DNA from: Buttiauxella sp. A111
Lineage (GTDB): Bacteria; Pseudomonadota; Gammaproteobacteria; Enterobacterales; Enterobacteriaceae
DNA: 64,000 nucleotides
Reading direction: 5' to 3'
Assembly: GCF_014189855.1 (NCBI RefSeq)
Contig: NZ_BJFN01000006.1
Location: 124,001-188,000 of the forward strand
Shown: piece by piece, positions 1 through 9,351 of the stretch
How positions within the stretch are numbered: position 1 is the first letter of the stretch
How the letters are laid out: the number at the start of each line of letters is the position of its first letter
Position numbers and translations under genes: made by a program
Notes under the pieces: generated by a model
Seen by the model: only the letters and a program-made list of their open reading frames with translations
Told to the model about the DNA's origin: nothing
Database searches by the model: none

Positions 1-958
1 GCGTATTGCTGGGGTGTTCTGATGAGCGCATTCGCCATGCAGTCAGCGCCATGTGTGCCACCAGACTGGCGCATCCCAGATCGCCTGATGCCAGTACGGG
101 CGTTTCTCGTATGAGCCCTTCACCGTTATAACGATGCATTGCGAACAGGGTAAAACCCAGTTCGTCTGCGCGGTAAGGCTCACCGTTAATATCGCTCACG
201 AGATGGTGTAATTCGGTTATGTTTGCCGCCTCAAGCGCCAGTGATGCGGCCTGACGCAACCCTTTTCCGTGACAGACGCCTTTGTCTGAATACAACACAT
301 CTTCAATAGATTGCCCGCTACCCCGGATGTGGCACCATGGCTTGCATCCTGTGCCAGGAGATGCCAGCACCAGTGCAGCCGCGCCCTCGGAAGGTACCCG
401 TCCATAAGGATTGACTATCTTGTTTTCCTGAAATGTTCGGTGAGCATTGTGGAGTAAGTTTTCACCGTCCAGCCACTGCAGAGAGGGCGCTAACAGCCAT
501 GATTCGACGGCGAGCAGCACGAAGGACGCTGCTTCCGTTGCCAAATCCATCATGCCGACAGCCTCGGCACTTCCACCGTGCAGAACATGAACCGGGGTGT
601 CGTACCAGCCGGTAATTTCCTTCACTGCTTCTTTTACCGCTGCGGTCAGTTCAGGGGTGATGCCTGGCCTGTCCAGAGGTGGAAGCAAAATAGATACCCG
701 ACCAGGGGGAGGGTGCTTCAGTGCTGGTTGGTTATTTATTAGTTCCGTCAGCACTTGCCAGAGTAACTGCCGAAAACGTTCAACCAGGGAGACCGAAACT
801 ATTTCTGGGAAATAGCAGGCTCTTATCGGTGAGCCACGCTGATCCACATAAATCGGGTGCTTTCTTATCAGAGAAAACTGAAGGCGGTGAGCAACGGCGG
901 CCAACGGGAGTGTTGGCCCGGAAGGGAAGATACAGGCGGCTGCGACAATAGCTTTCAC
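1..958 (-). CDS. T6SS-associated ketosynthase-like (thiolase-fold) protein, partial
   Basis: The frame is open from a GTG start at 958 to the window edge (319 codons seen); the C-terminus lies outside. The GTG overlaps the TGA of the DUF2169 gene (GTGA), so the two are translationally coupled. The N-terminus (AAACIFPSGP) and the segment NPYGRVPSEGAAALVLA resemble beta-ketoacyl-ACP synthase folds. Where such enzymes carry the nucleophilic Cys (ACSS-type motif) this protein has HGGSAEAVGMMDLA, without Cys, so it is probably not a working condensing enzyme. Ketosynthase-like genes next to DUF2169 are a known feature of some T6SS loci; a role in loading or assembling the VgrG spike is inference. 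A PAAR-like gene would be expected beyond the left edge. Confidence 0.7.
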   Translation of the reverse strand, partial: MKAIVAAACIFPSGPTLPLAAVAHRLQFSLIRKHPIYVDQRGSPIRACYFPEIVSVSLVERFRQLLWQVLTELINNQPALKHPPPGRVSILLPPLDRPGITPELTAAVKEAVKEITGWYDTPVHVLHGGSAEAVGMMDLATEAASFVLLAVESWLLAPSLQWLDGENLLHNAHRTFQENKIVNPYGRVPSEGAAALVLASPGTGCKPWCHIRGSGQSIEDVLYSDKGVCHGKGLRQAASLALEAANITELHHLVSDINGEPYRADELGFTLFAMHRYNGEGLIRETPVLASGDLGCASLVAHMALTAWRMRSSEHPSNT

Positions 959-1980
959 AGTAATGCCTCCCATTCTGGAAACTGCACAGGAAGGGCTTTC
1001 GTTTTGACAGACAGAAGAGGCTTTTCCGACACTGTGGTGGACTCAAGCTGATTAACCAGATGATGGCAAGGAAGTGCGCTATGCCAGACCATGCTAACGC
1101 GAGGAAAATCAGGTTCGATAATGACCGTGTGGAGCGTAGCCTGGTGGAGGCGAATCCTTCCATCATAAAACTGGGTGCTGAAGGCGGGGACAAGACGCGG
1201 GAGGGCAAAGATAAGCAGCCCATTGTGGCCATAGTCGGATGGTGTGAGATTTCCCAGACTGACGACCTCACCGCCTTTCAGTCGCCCACCTGCATACATT
1301 GGCGGCGGTGTACATTGCCAGTAACGTTCATCCAGGTCGTCCGGCAGCAATGGCGCACGGTGGCGTTGCCAGTTTTCGTCATATGTCCCAGCAAACTGAG
1401 AGCGGCCCGGCCATTGCCGCGGCACAGCACCAAACCCTGGCATAGTTTCGTCGCCATAAAATTCAATATTAGGCAGGGCTGATAGCCCCTTTTCAGGAGT
1501 CGCAGTGACAGAGATTCCCACAGGATTAACATCACTCATGCAAGTCGGGATACAGCTTCCCCGACTCATGTTGCTATAATTGAGAGGTATTTTGTTAAAG
1601 GGAACTGGATGACTGTACTGCTTGCCGTCCCAAATCCGTTCGCCATAAGCACGGGCAAGCCGGGTAACATTTCCGACTTTGAGCCCTATGGGCAGAGTGC
1701 GGAACGCTTTTCCATTTGGAGAATGAACGTGCCCGTTGAGTACGACATCGGTGGCTGTCTTGGTTGGGCCAAAGTCCGTGTCATAAAGTAATGTCTTGCC
1801 ATCATCCTGAAATACCGGCCCGGTATTGGGCTGTAGCTGAATGGCAGACAGTACAGTTATACCACCAGGCAATATATCCCAGGTGGCTTTTAGCGCAATG
1901 GTCCAGATTTCTTCTCCCTGCCTGCTTCTTATCCAGCTTCCCTTTACAGCATAGGGCGTCTGATTTTTTACTTGCCACAT
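955..1980 (-). CDS. DUF2169 domain protein, T6SS accessory
   Basis: 341 residues with no signal peptide. The N-terminus (MWQVKNQTPYAVKGSW) and the internal segments RDGEEIW-like, FGPTKTATDVVLNGH and FNKIPLNYSNMSRG are typical of DUF2169 proteins. These are encoded beside vgrG and are thought to act as chaperones or adaptors that load effectors or PAAR-like tips. The start has a good ribosome site (GGAG, 8 bases upstream). It lies downstream of vgrG in the leftward block and overlaps the next gene by 4 bases. The family assignment is from pattern recognition; the adaptor role is known for relatives only. Confidence 0.8.
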   Translation of the reverse strand: MWQVKNQTPYAVKGSWIRSRQGEEIWTIALKATWDILPGGITVLSAIQLQPNTGPVFQDDGKTLLYDTDFGPTKTATDVVLNGHVHSPNGKAFRTLPIGLKVGNVTRLARAYGERIWDGKQYSHPVPFNKIPLNYSNMSRGSCIPTCMSDVNPVGISVTATPEKGLSALPNIEFYGDETMPGFGAVPRQWPGRSQFAGTYDENWQRHRAPLLPDDLDERYWQCTPPPMYAGGRLKGGEVVSLGNLTPSDYGHNGLLIFALPRLVPAFSTQFYDGRIRLHQATLHTVIIEPDFPRVSMVWHSALPCHHLVNQLESTTVSEKPLLSVKTKALPVQFPEWEALL

Positions 1981-2067
1981 ATCACTGCTCCGGTTGGTTA
2001 ATTCGTCCTGTTTTCTTATTCATGCGTTATGGCTGTCTTTAAGGTTGTTTTGTTTCAGGGTGATGAT

Positions 2068-2304
2068 TTAGTTCACTTCGATACGACCACCAGAAAGACG
2101 GTTTACCCCTTCTGCGTCGCTGAGAATGTAATCACCCTTAATCACTACCTTGCCGTTTGGATGAAGCGTGATAGATGATTTTCCACACCTGAGTGTGATT
2201 TTCTGTTGCGCCGTGAAAATCAGTTCTTCCGGTATGCTCGTAACTGGAATGGCTTCTTCTCTTTTTTCATCATGTGCTGCCGTCTTTACTAATGTCCGTT
2301 GCAT
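2068..2304 (-). CDS. Small VgrG-tail / DUF6484-like protein
   Basis: 78 residues with a good ribosome site (AAAGGA). The C-terminal half (KITLRCGKSSITLHPNGKVV, then a G-D-Y-I-L-S segment and IEVN at the end) has the same layout as the last 40 residues of the VgrG encoded upstream (SLTIKVGECLLKMNKDGTIM ... IHFN). This pattern is seen in DUF6484 proteins and in VgrG C-terminal beta-helix caps. It looks like a free-standing spike-end module, either an adaptor or what remains of a longer protein. It lies between the TIGR02270 and DUF2169 genes in the same orientation. Confidence 0.6.
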   Translation of the reverse strand: MQRTLVKTAAHDEKREEAIPVTSIPEELIFTAQQKITLRCGKSSITLHPNGKVVIKGDYILSDAEGVNRLSGGRIEVN

Positions 2305-2317
2305 TGTTGTTCCTTTA

Positions 2318-3562
2318 TTAATTTTCAGTGAGTTGGCTGAGATTAACGACAGGCAGGGCCGCCAACTCTGAAAGCATACCCATCCTCATCAACGCCAGCG
2401 GGCGCAAATTCAGATAGCCTTGTTCAAGCACCGTGTTCAGCCCTTTCTGTGTATCAGGTTGCCCACAAAGATAATGTGCATCCGGCGAAAAACGGCCTTG
2501 ATTAGCCTCCCACCAGCTAGCAAAAGCTTTTCTGTCAGGCCAACACACGCCTTGTTCGGTATCACGCACCGGAAAATCAGCTGACTCAGGTGTTAAGTCG
2601 GGGGGGATTTCTCCATCTTTTTTACGCTGCCAGCCATCATGTTCGGGTAACGAACCGGTGATGGTAATGACGGACAGTGCACTCAATCGGGCGTATTCAG
2701 GCGTGTCAAAATAAGCCATTAGCGAAGGAATATACTCAGCCTGGCCTGACCAACCCATTGCCTGTATGACCAGGCGGGTATCATTTCCTTCTTCGAGCAG
2801 GTCACTCACCAGAGAATGAGAACCCCCCCGTGTTTGAGTTAACAGATATTTGACGGCAAAGGTTCGAATGTCGGTTTTTTTACTGCGGGTGAGCAGATGA
2901 AGATTCCTGGTCGCTGCAATGGTGTATTCATTCGGCAGTGAGTCAGAACATAAAACAGCCTGGCTTCCCTGTAATATGAGTTCATCCTGACCTGAGGAAA
3001 ATAGGGTTTCCAGGGCAGGAATAAATAGCGGCGACGCACTTCGGCAAAGAGTCTGAAGCAGATAATCGACACACTTATCTTGCTCAATCAACATCTGGAC
3101 TTCTTGCTGGCTGAACATTACAGATGCAGGCTGATCGTTTCGTATTGCCGCCGTGTAAGCACGGCAAGCCGGTAGTGACAGTATCTGCGACCATAAATTC
3201 GATTGGCCTGGCATCCAGTTAATCGCAGAGCAGAGGGGAGGGAATAAATGTGGCAATGCCTGTGCCATTCCTAGACAACCCGACAATAGAAACTCATCGT
3301 TCGCATTGGCTGCAAATAGCGCCACAGAAAACAGTTCTCCCGCAGACAGCGGTTCATGAATCTGGCGGCTGAGGTAATCGGATGTCTGTTCCTTCAACAA
3401 AATCATCCCTTCCTGGTAGGTCTGCATACGCAAGTCAAACCAGGTCAGGTCACTGAGGGTATGGCAATGTGACGATAACAGTACACTGCGCAGTCGGAAA
3501 TCCTGCGCCAGCATATCGGTATATTGCTCTGCAAGTAGATGGCGAAGCCTAAGGGTTAACAT
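2318..3562 (-). CDS. TIGR02270-family T6SS-associated protein
   Basis: 414 residues, a usual length for the TIGR02270 proteins found in T6SS clusters. The start MLTLRLRHLLAEQYTDMLAQ and the central helical repeats (ALETLFSSGQDELILQGSQA; VIQAMGWSGQAEYIPSLMAY) suggest HEAT-like helical repeats. No signal peptide or membrane segment is visible, so it is cytoplasmic. It starts 18 bases after vgrG ends, with only a weak ribosome site, and is probably co-transcribed with it. The molecular function is not established; a role in effector or VgrG handling is inferred from position. Confidence 0.75.
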   Translation of the reverse strand: MLTLRLRHLLAEQYTDMLAQDFRLRSVLLSSHCHTLSDLTWFDLRMQTYQEGMILLKEQTSDYLSRQIHEPLSAGELFSVALFAANANDEFLLSGCLGMAQALPHLFPPLCSAINWMPGQSNLWSQILSLPACRAYTAAIRNDQPASVMFSQQEVQMLIEQDKCVDYLLQTLCRSASPLFIPALETLFSSGQDELILQGSQAVLCSDSLPNEYTIAATRNLHLLTRSKKTDIRTFAVKYLLTQTRGGSHSLVSDLLEEGNDTRLVIQAMGWSGQAEYIPSLMAYFDTPEYARLSALSVITITGSLPEHDGWQRKKDGEIPPDLTPESADFPVRDTEQGVCWPDRKAFASWWEANQGRFSPDAHYLCGQPDTQKGLNTVLEQGYLNLRPLALMRMGMLSELAALPVVNLSQLTEN

Positions 3563-3580
3563 GACGCGTTCTCAGTGGTA

Positions 3581-5545
3581 TCAGTTGAAATGAATATCAC
3601 TGGCAACACCTTTAATACTGTCTTGCGCCTTAAACTGAATCTTCACACCGTTCAGCATGATGGTGCCGTCCTTGTTCATTTTCAGTAGGCATTCCCCCAC
3701 TTTAATCGTCAGACTGTCTGTTACCGTTAGGGTGTAATCTTTTCCAATAGTGATCTTCTGGGATTTATCAACATTTTCCGTATCATCTCCTGTCACTTTA
3801 CTGTTTTGATCCTCCCCCACACTTTTGCTGCGATTTTTCGTGACCTCTACTTTCTGATCATTTCCAATACTCATGCTCTGGTCATGGGCCACAGTGATGG
3901 TCTGGTCATGCCCGCCGGCATTTTCTTTACCCACCGTCACCGTCTGCCCCAGACCCACAGTAATCTTCTGGTTGTTGCCGATGGTTTCGGTGTGATCGAC
4001 TTTCACATCGGTAGTGCGATTGTTCAGTACTTCGGTATCCATGTTTTTCTGTGCATGGATATAGACCTGCTCTTTGCCGGTCGCGTCATCGAATTTCAGT
4101 TCGTTAAACCCGCTACCTTTGTAGGTTTTAGAACGGATGGTCATCTGGGTTTTGGTACCCGGTAGATCGCCTGGTGAACGGTTGTCTTCGTGATAGGCCC
4201 GTCCCATCACGATCGGCTGGTCGGGGTCGCCATGTAGAAAATCAACAATCACTTCCTGGCCGACGCGTGGGATGGCGAGGTTGCCGAATCCTGCACCCGC
4301 CCATGCCTGCGAGACGCGTATCCAGCAGGAGCTGTCTTCGGTGGTCCCGTGATAACGATCCCAGATGAATTTGGCGCGGATCCTCCCATACTCATCGCAA
4401 AAGATTTCTTCTCCTGGTGGGCCGGTGACGACGGCGCTCTGCGGGCCATCCACTTTCGGCTTCGGCAGGGGGGCTGAGCGCCATGTTCTGTCTGCCGGTA
4501 TCACTTCAAATTCATTGCTGAGAGTGGTGCCTCTGCCTTGGCTGCCGTGCAGTGCCTGTGGCTGGTGGCCAAGCAGTGTGCTGCTGACCACCTGCCAGTC
4601 GCGATTGAGGTTGTCCTGCGGATGTCTGGTCAGCGTAAAGCGTACGCCGGGCCACAATTTTGGCGTATTAGCCGAGCCGCTGGCTTTTTCTGCGTCATTG
4701 CGCAGGCCGTCCATGCGGTAGCGGGTAAAATCTTTTCCGTGCTGCTCGTCTTTATAGCGCCCCGGGTAATCAAAGATTTTATATTGCGAGAACTGGCCGT
4801 TCAGGTTTTGGCCATCATGGCTATAGAGACCTGGCCAGTCCGGTATTTTAAAGGTGTAGTCCCGGCTTAATACCGATGAAGGGCTGATGCAGGCTTCATA
4901 GCAAAACATGTTGATGCACTCACCGGTGACTTCGCGGGTATTCGGGTTAAACGGGAAGGAGGATTCAGCCCGGGCCAGGCCCGCCTTATCATCACACAGA
5001 GTTAATGTCTGGCTCGCACCGTCCGGAGAGTGCTTGTCAAAGAAGAAAATCCCCTCTTCAGCCCACAGGCGTGACAAAAACGCCAGGTCGCTTTCGCCGT
5101 ACTGGACGCAGAACTCCCGGGCCGGATGGTCTTCATAAAACCAGGGCTGCCAGTCAGTGATGCCATTTTCCTGCAGCAGGAGAGCTGAAATAGTCTGAAT
5201 ATCCTGTTGCTGGAAAATACGGAAGTTCTGGCGCAGGCCTGCACGCCACAGGGGAGGATGGATAGTGAAACGGTACAACATTTGCCAGCCGGTGTTTTCC
5301 TGCATCCCGAAGGTGGTGATTACACCCGTGACATAACGTTGAGGCGTATCGCCCTGCCAGATAGTCAGCGTGGCGTTCTTTTCCAGCAATTCTTCTGCAG
5401 TCAGCCGGAAAGTGTCGCTGGCAACGTCCACGACGAGAACAAACGGAAAGGAGTGATGCTGGGCTAGGCTAAAGTTCACGACCGCAAAGGTATCGGACTC
5501 CTGGCCGTCGACCTCGAGGGTAAAGCGTAATCCTTTTAATGACAT
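3581..5545 (-). CDS. vgrG: Type VI secretion spike protein VgrG (TssI)
   Basis: 654 residues. The N-terminal gp27-like part (residues about 1-370) contains ENTGWQMLYRFTIHPPLWRA and FCVQYGESDLAFLSRLWAEEG, hallmarks of VgrG. The gp5-like OB fold follows (GPPGEEIFCDEYGRIRAKF; CWIRVSQAWAGAGFGNLAIP, about 380-470). After about residue 500 there is a long run of short beta-helix repeats (DHTETIGNNQKITVGLGQ and similar). The protein ends soon after the repeats (IHFN), so no effector domain is fused to it. The ribosome site is strong (GGAGG, 4 bases upstream). It forms the trimeric puncturing tip on the Hcp tube. The gene for Hcp is just upstream. Confidence 0.96.
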   Translation of the reverse strand: MSLKGLRFTLEVDGQESDTFAVVNFSLAQHHSFPFVLVVDVASDTFRLTAEELLEKNATLTIWQGDTPQRYVTGVITTFGMQENTGWQMLYRFTIHPPLWRAGLRQNFRIFQQQDIQTISALLLQENGITDWQPWFYEDHPAREFCVQYGESDLAFLSRLWAEEGIFFFDKHSPDGASQTLTLCDDKAGLARAESSFPFNPNTREVTGECINMFCYEACISPSSVLSRDYTFKIPDWPGLYSHDGQNLNGQFSQYKIFDYPGRYKDEQHGKDFTRYRMDGLRNDAEKASGSANTPKLWPGVRFTLTRHPQDNLNRDWQVVSSTLLGHQPQALHGSQGRGTTLSNEFEVIPADRTWRSAPLPKPKVDGPQSAVVTGPPGEEIFCDEYGRIRAKFIWDRYHGTTEDSSCWIRVSQAWAGAGFGNLAIPRVGQEVIVDFLHGDPDQPIVMGRAYHEDNRSPGDLPGTKTQMTIRSKTYKGSGFNELKFDDATGKEQVYIHAQKNMDTEVLNNRTTDVKVDHTETIGNNQKITVGLGQTVTVGKENAGGHDQTITVAHDQSMSIGNDQKVEVTKNRSKSVGEDQNSKVTGDDTENVDKSQKITIGKDYTLTVTDSLTIKVGECLLKMNKDGTIMLNGVKIQFKAQDSIKGVASDIHFN

Positions 5546-5683
5546 AAAACCTCCATGGCACTAATCCACGATTGTAACAGTACGGTGTTACGCCTGTGCT
5601 CAGGCCCGCTACCCGGACATTCCCGGTGCCGCCATCTTTCGCGAAAACGTAATCCCTTACTGATAGCCCTTGAGTGCATGATA

Positions 5684-5720
5684 CAAAACAGCCCCCTGTC
5701 CGCAGGGGCAGGAGGCTGTT
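5684..5720 (-). terminator. Hairpin terminator downstream of hcp
   Basis: A 12-base-pair stem (5687-5698 with 5709-5720, one G.T pair) followed on the minus strand by TTTTG. It lies between hcp and vgrG and probably lets hcp be expressed at a higher level than vgrG. Confidence 0.7.
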
Positions 5721-5729
5721 AACTGATGC

Positions 5730-6248
5730 TTATGCTTCCAGCGGCGCACGCCAGTCATCGGCACCGGAAGTACCAGACTTGACGTGTTCCCACTCGATTT
5801 TGCGGTAGGCCAGCTTCACGGCGAGTAACTGTGTAAATTCACGCTGTGCTGGATCCTGGCAGTGCGGCATATGAAGGTTGATATCGACAATAGTCGAGTC
5901 AGTCAGGCGGGTGGTGAAATAGTGCTCTTGCTTACCTTCGATCGAGGTACGCCACCATTTAAGTTCAGTGGTTGGTAGCATTTCACCTGAAGCTAAGGCG
6001 TTGTATAGCAGCGGAACTGCTTTATTCAGCGCAACAGTAAAGATAAACGGCTTATGCGCGCGCTGGCCTGAAGGCTGACCGGATTGCGGATCGGTCGGCA
6101 CGGTAACGTTGTGCAGGAATTCCTGCACCAGCATTTCATCTTCATGGCCCTGTACATAAATGTTACCGACAGAATCAGCGGTGAATGCACCTGCAGTGAT
6201 GTTTCCCTGGGTTTGTCCTGTCATCGAGATATAACATGGTGTTGGCAT
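5730..6248 (-). CDS. hcp: Hcp tube protein (TssD), first copy
   Basis: 172 residues from MPTPCYISMTGQTQG. This ATG at 6248 is preferred over one 6 bases upstream because AAGGAG lies 9 bases before it. The segments MTGQTQGNITAG, GHEDEMLVQEF, HKPFIFTVALNKAVPLL and VKLAYRKIEWEHVKSGTSGADDW are characteristic of the Hcp1/EvpC family. Hcp hexamers stack to form the inner tube and also carry small effectors. This is the first gene of the leftward block and is followed by a terminator hairpin. A second, more distant hcp lies at 25919. Confidence 0.95.
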   Translation of the reverse strand: MPTPCYISMTGQTQGNITAGAFTADSVGNIYVQGHEDEMLVQEFLHNVTVPTDPQSGQPSGQRAHKPFIFTVALNKAVPLLYNALASGEMLPTTELKWWRTSIEGKQEHYFTTRLTDSTIVDINLHMPHCQDPAQREFTQLLAVKLAYRKIEWEHVKSGTSGADDWRAPLEA

Positions 6249-6909
6249 AATCATTAACTCCTTGTGGATGGTCTTAGTTACTCTTATGGCTGCCTGCCGT
6301 TAATCCTCGGCAGGCGAAAGCGGTACGGCTAGACATCGAGAACCGCTTTGTTCCTGTATCCGGTTTACGAATAAATTTCGCCAGACCAGATAACTGTACA
6401 AATACCTGCCAATGCTATTTAAATATGTTCCCATAAATATTTTAGTATTGTTGGTTCTATTTTAAATATATCCGACTTAGGACAATATCGAATCATATAT
6501 AACATTGCATTTTATGATTTAAATCTCATTATCGATGGTTTTTTAAATGTTTATCAATGTCACAGGCGTTAATAATAATGCATGTAAATGAATTCGCTAT
6601 TTGCCTGAGCTATGGATGGTTGTTTTGATATTTTAAATTAAAATAAATTAAGTGAATAGATATTTTATTTTGTTGTTTTTATTGATTATTTTTATGAATC
6701 TATTAATTATTTATATGCTTCTTTAATTTGTATTTGCATTTTGCATGTTTATATAAAACTCTTTTAAAATTATTTTTAGTGCGTAATATGCGACACGATT
6801 AAGTAGTTGTTTAATTATTTACTGCCACCGAGTAAGCGTTCCCGGTATTTAATTGCTGTCCGGGTTATGTTGTATTCATGGCCTGAACGATAACCTGATG
6901 GACTTTTTT
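6249..6909. promoter_or_regulatory. AT-rich divergent promoter region between hcp and tssB
   Basis: No gene is seen. From about 6400 to 6840 the sequence is strongly AT-rich, unlike the roughly 50% GC genes on both sides, with many A/T tracts. It must hold the promoters of both T6SS blocks. The composition suggests silencing by H-NS-type proteins (inference). I found no sigma-54 motif (TGGCAC-N5-TTGC) and could not fix a single -35/-10 pair. Confidence 0.55.
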
Positions 6910-7410
6910 ATGAGCAGCAATAAAAACGATGGCAGTATCGCGCCTAAAGAGCGCATCAATATACGTTACACCCCAAAAACTGATGGGCAAATGACAGAGG
7001 TTGAGCTGCCGCTTAACCTTTTGGTTACTGGGGATCTGAAAGGTGGAACTGATGACACGCCGCTGGATGAGCGCCACCCAGTTGCTATTAACCGAAACAA
7101 TTTTAACTCGGTGCTGGAGCGTGCAGGGATCGAACGTGAGTTCGCTGTTTCGTCAGCACTAAGTGAAGACCCCAATGCCTTGATGAATATCAGCCTGAAA
7201 GTGAAGTCGATGGCCGATCTTACGCCGGACAATATTGCAGCCCAGGTGCCAGAAATAAAAAAAATGCTGGAATTGCGTGAAGCACTGGTGGCTCTACGCG
7301 GTCCTATGGGCAACGTGCCAGCGTTTCGGGCCCGGCTTCAGGCGTTGCTGAATAACGAAGAAACCCGCGAGCAGTTGATTGCGGAGTTAGGCCTTGCAGG
7401 CCAGAAATAA
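6910..7410 (+). CDS. tssB: T6SS contractile sheath small subunit TssB (VipA)
   Basis: 166 residues from MSSNKNDGSIAPKERINI. The ATG at 6910 matches family length; upstream in-frame ATGs at 6853 and 6898 would add an unlikely tail. The segments RINIRYTPKTDG, VELPLNLLVTGDLKGG and LREALVALRGPMGNVPAFRA are typical of TssB (PF05591). It pairs with TssC to build the contractile sheath around the Hcp tube. It is the first gene of the rightward operon, and the next gene begins 20 bases later. The ribosome site is weak (GATGGA). Confidence 0.95.
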   Translation: MSSNKNDGSIAPKERINIRYTPKTDGQMTEVELPLNLLVTGDLKGGTDDTPLDERHPVAINRNNFNSVLERAGIEREFAVSSALSEDPNALMNISLKVKSMADLTPDNIAAQVPEIKKMLELREALVALRGPMGNVPAFRARLQALLNNEETREQLIAELGLAGQK

Positions 7411-7430
7411 CTTTGTACAAGGATTTCAGT

Positions 7431-8915
7431 ATGTCAGACATCTTATTACAGGAAGACTCTGTTACCACGAATCCAGCCGCTGCATCGTCTTTGCTGGACG
7501 AAATTATGGCGCAGACTCGCTTCCAACCTGAGTCAGAAAGCTACGATGTTGCCCGCCAGGGTGTGACGGCATTTATTACCGCCCTGTTGCAGAGTGACGA
7601 TAGCGCAGAATCCATTGATATCCTGGCTGTTAACGCCATGATCGCCGACATTGATGAGCGTACTGGCCGTCAGATGGATCTCATTCTTCATGAGCCGAAG
7701 TTTCAGGAGCTGGAATCTTTCCTGCGTTCACTGAAGTTACTGGTTGACCATGCCGATCCACGCGAAAACATCAAAATTCATGTGATGCATGCCACCAAAG
7801 AAGAATTACTGGATGATTTCGAATTTGCCCCTGAAATCACTCAATCTGGCTTCTATAAGCATGTTTACTCCAGCGGTTTCGGTCAGTTTGGCGGCGAGCC
7901 TATTGCAGCGATCATTGGCAACTACGCCTTTGAAAACACCTCTGCTGATATGAAGTTGTTGAAATATATCAGTGCGGTCAGTTCGATGGCACACGCGCCA
8001 TTCCTTTCTTCAGTCTCACCTGAATTTTTCGGATTGAACTCCTTCACCGAACTACCGGGGATTAGGGATGTAGCGGCTATTTTTGAAGGCCCGTCTTACA
8101 CCAAATGGCGCAATCTGCGCGATTCAGATGATGCTCGCAATCTTGGCCTGACGGCGCCACGTTTTCTGCTGCGCCATCCGTACGCGGCGTACGAAAATCC
8201 AGTAAAAAGTTTTAACTACCAAGAGAATGTCAGCCGTAGTCATGAAGATTACCTGTGGGGTAACACCGCGTTCCTGCTGGCAGCCAATATGGCGGAAAGT
8301 TTTGCTTCTACTCGTTGGTGTCCAAATATCATTGGCCCGCAAAGCGGCGGGGCAGTAAAAGATTTGCCAGTCCATATGTACGAAGCGATGGGGCAGATTC
8401 AGTCAAAAATCCCGACAGAAGTACTCATCACCGATCGGCGCGAATATGAGTTGGCAGAGGAAGGGTTTATTACCCTGACTATGCGCAAAGGCAGCGACAA
8501 TGCCGCTTTCTTCTCTGCAAACTCTGTGCAGAGGCCAAAAACATTCAGTAAAACCCCAGAAGGAAAGGCTGCAGAAACCAATTACAAACTGGGTACTCAA
8601 CTGCCTTACTTATTTGTTATCAACCGATTAGCTCATTACATCAAAGTGTTGCAACGTGAGCAATTGGGTTCATGGAAAGTGCGTGGCGATCTGGAACGCG
8701 AGCTGAATACGTGGATCCGCCAGTATGTTGCCGACCAGGATAATCCACCCTCTGAGGTGCGTAGCCGTAAACCGTTACGTCAGGCGAAAGTGGAAGTGAT
8801 GGACGTGGAAGGGGAGCCGGGCTGGTACCGAGTCGCGCTTAGCGTTCGCCCTCACTTCAAGTTTATGGGTGCAAGTTTCGAACTGTCACTGGTAGGGCGT
8901 CTGGATAGGGAATAA
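7431..8915 (+). CDS. tssC: T6SS contractile sheath large subunit TssC (VipB)
   Basis: 494 residues from MSDILLQEDSV; AAGGA stands 6 bases before this ATG, so a start 18 bases upstream is less likely. Family hallmarks are present: FQELESFLRSLKLLVDHADP, GEPIAAIIGNYAF, FLSSVSPEFFGL, LRHPY and, near the end, FKFMGASFELSLVGRLD. It forms the outer sheath with TssB and is the substrate remodelled by ClpV. It sits in the conserved order tssB-tssC-tssE. Confidence 0.97.
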   Translation: MSDILLQEDSVTTNPAAASSLLDEIMAQTRFQPESESYDVARQGVTAFITALLQSDDSAESIDILAVNAMIADIDERTGRQMDLILHEPKFQELESFLRSLKLLVDHADPRENIKIHVMHATKEELLDDFEFAPEITQSGFYKHVYSSGFGQFGGEPIAAIIGNYAFENTSADMKLLKYISAVSSMAHAPFLSSVSPEFFGLNSFTELPGIRDVAAIFEGPSYTKWRNLRDSDDARNLGLTAPRFLLRHPYAAYENPVKSFNYQENVSRSHEDYLWGNTAFLLAANMAESFASTRWCPNIIGPQSGGAVKDLPVHMYEAMGQIQSKIPTEVLITDRREYELAEEGFITLTMRKGSDNAAFFSANSVQRPKTFSKTPEGKAAETNYKLGTQLPYLFVINRLAHYIKVLQREQLGSWKVRGDLERELNTWIRQYVADQDNPPSEVRSRKPLRQAKVEVMDVEGEPGWYRVALSVRPHFKFMGASFELSLVGRLDRE

Positions 8916-8917
8916 CC

Positions 8918-9346
8918 ATGATGATGGAACGAGAGTCAGGATGTGCAGGCAGTCTGTTTGAACGTATTCGGGAGGCGGCTGAGTCGCCTTTACGCAGAAA
9001 ACCGAAACAAGCGCTATTGCGCTCTGTTCTGAACAACCTGCAAAACGTGCTTAACACTCGTTCCGGCAGTTGTCATGGGTCACCGGAGCTGGGGATCACT
9101 GACTTAAATGATAGTGTCCTGGTGTCCGGTGATTTCAGAGAGGGAATCAAAAATGCCATCAGCAACTGCGTTCTGCGTTTTGAACCACGAATTTCTGATG
9201 TGAATGTGACGGCTGTGGCAGAGGATGGTTATGCACCGCTGGAACTGCGTTTTCATATTGTTGCGACAATGGATTTCAGTGATAGCAGGGATGTTCTGGA
9301 GTTTGACATCCTACTGGATAACCATCAGCACTGGCGTGTGGAGTAA
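8918..9346 (+). CDS. tssE: T6SS baseplate subunit TssE (gp25-like)
   Basis: 142 residues with the start 3 bases after tssC ends and AGGGA upstream. It has the gp25/TssE pattern: GSLFERIREA at the N-terminus, LLRSVLNNLQNVLNTRSGSC and YAPLELRFHIVA, with the conserved E-L-R-F core. It is part of the baseplate wedge that nucleates sheath assembly, with TssF, TssG and TssK. Confidence 0.93.
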   Translation: MMMERESGCAGSLFERIREAAESPLRRKPKQALLRSVLNNLQNVLNTRSGSCHGSPELGITDLNDSVLVSGDFREGIKNAISNCVLRFEPRISDVNVTAVAEDGYAPLELRFHIVATMDFSDSRDVLEFDILLDNHQHWRVE

Positions 9347-9351
9347 ACCTG

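Noticed and set aside
3581..5545. Evolved VgrG with a fused effector
   Set aside because: The protein ends directly after the beta-helix repeats; no added domain.
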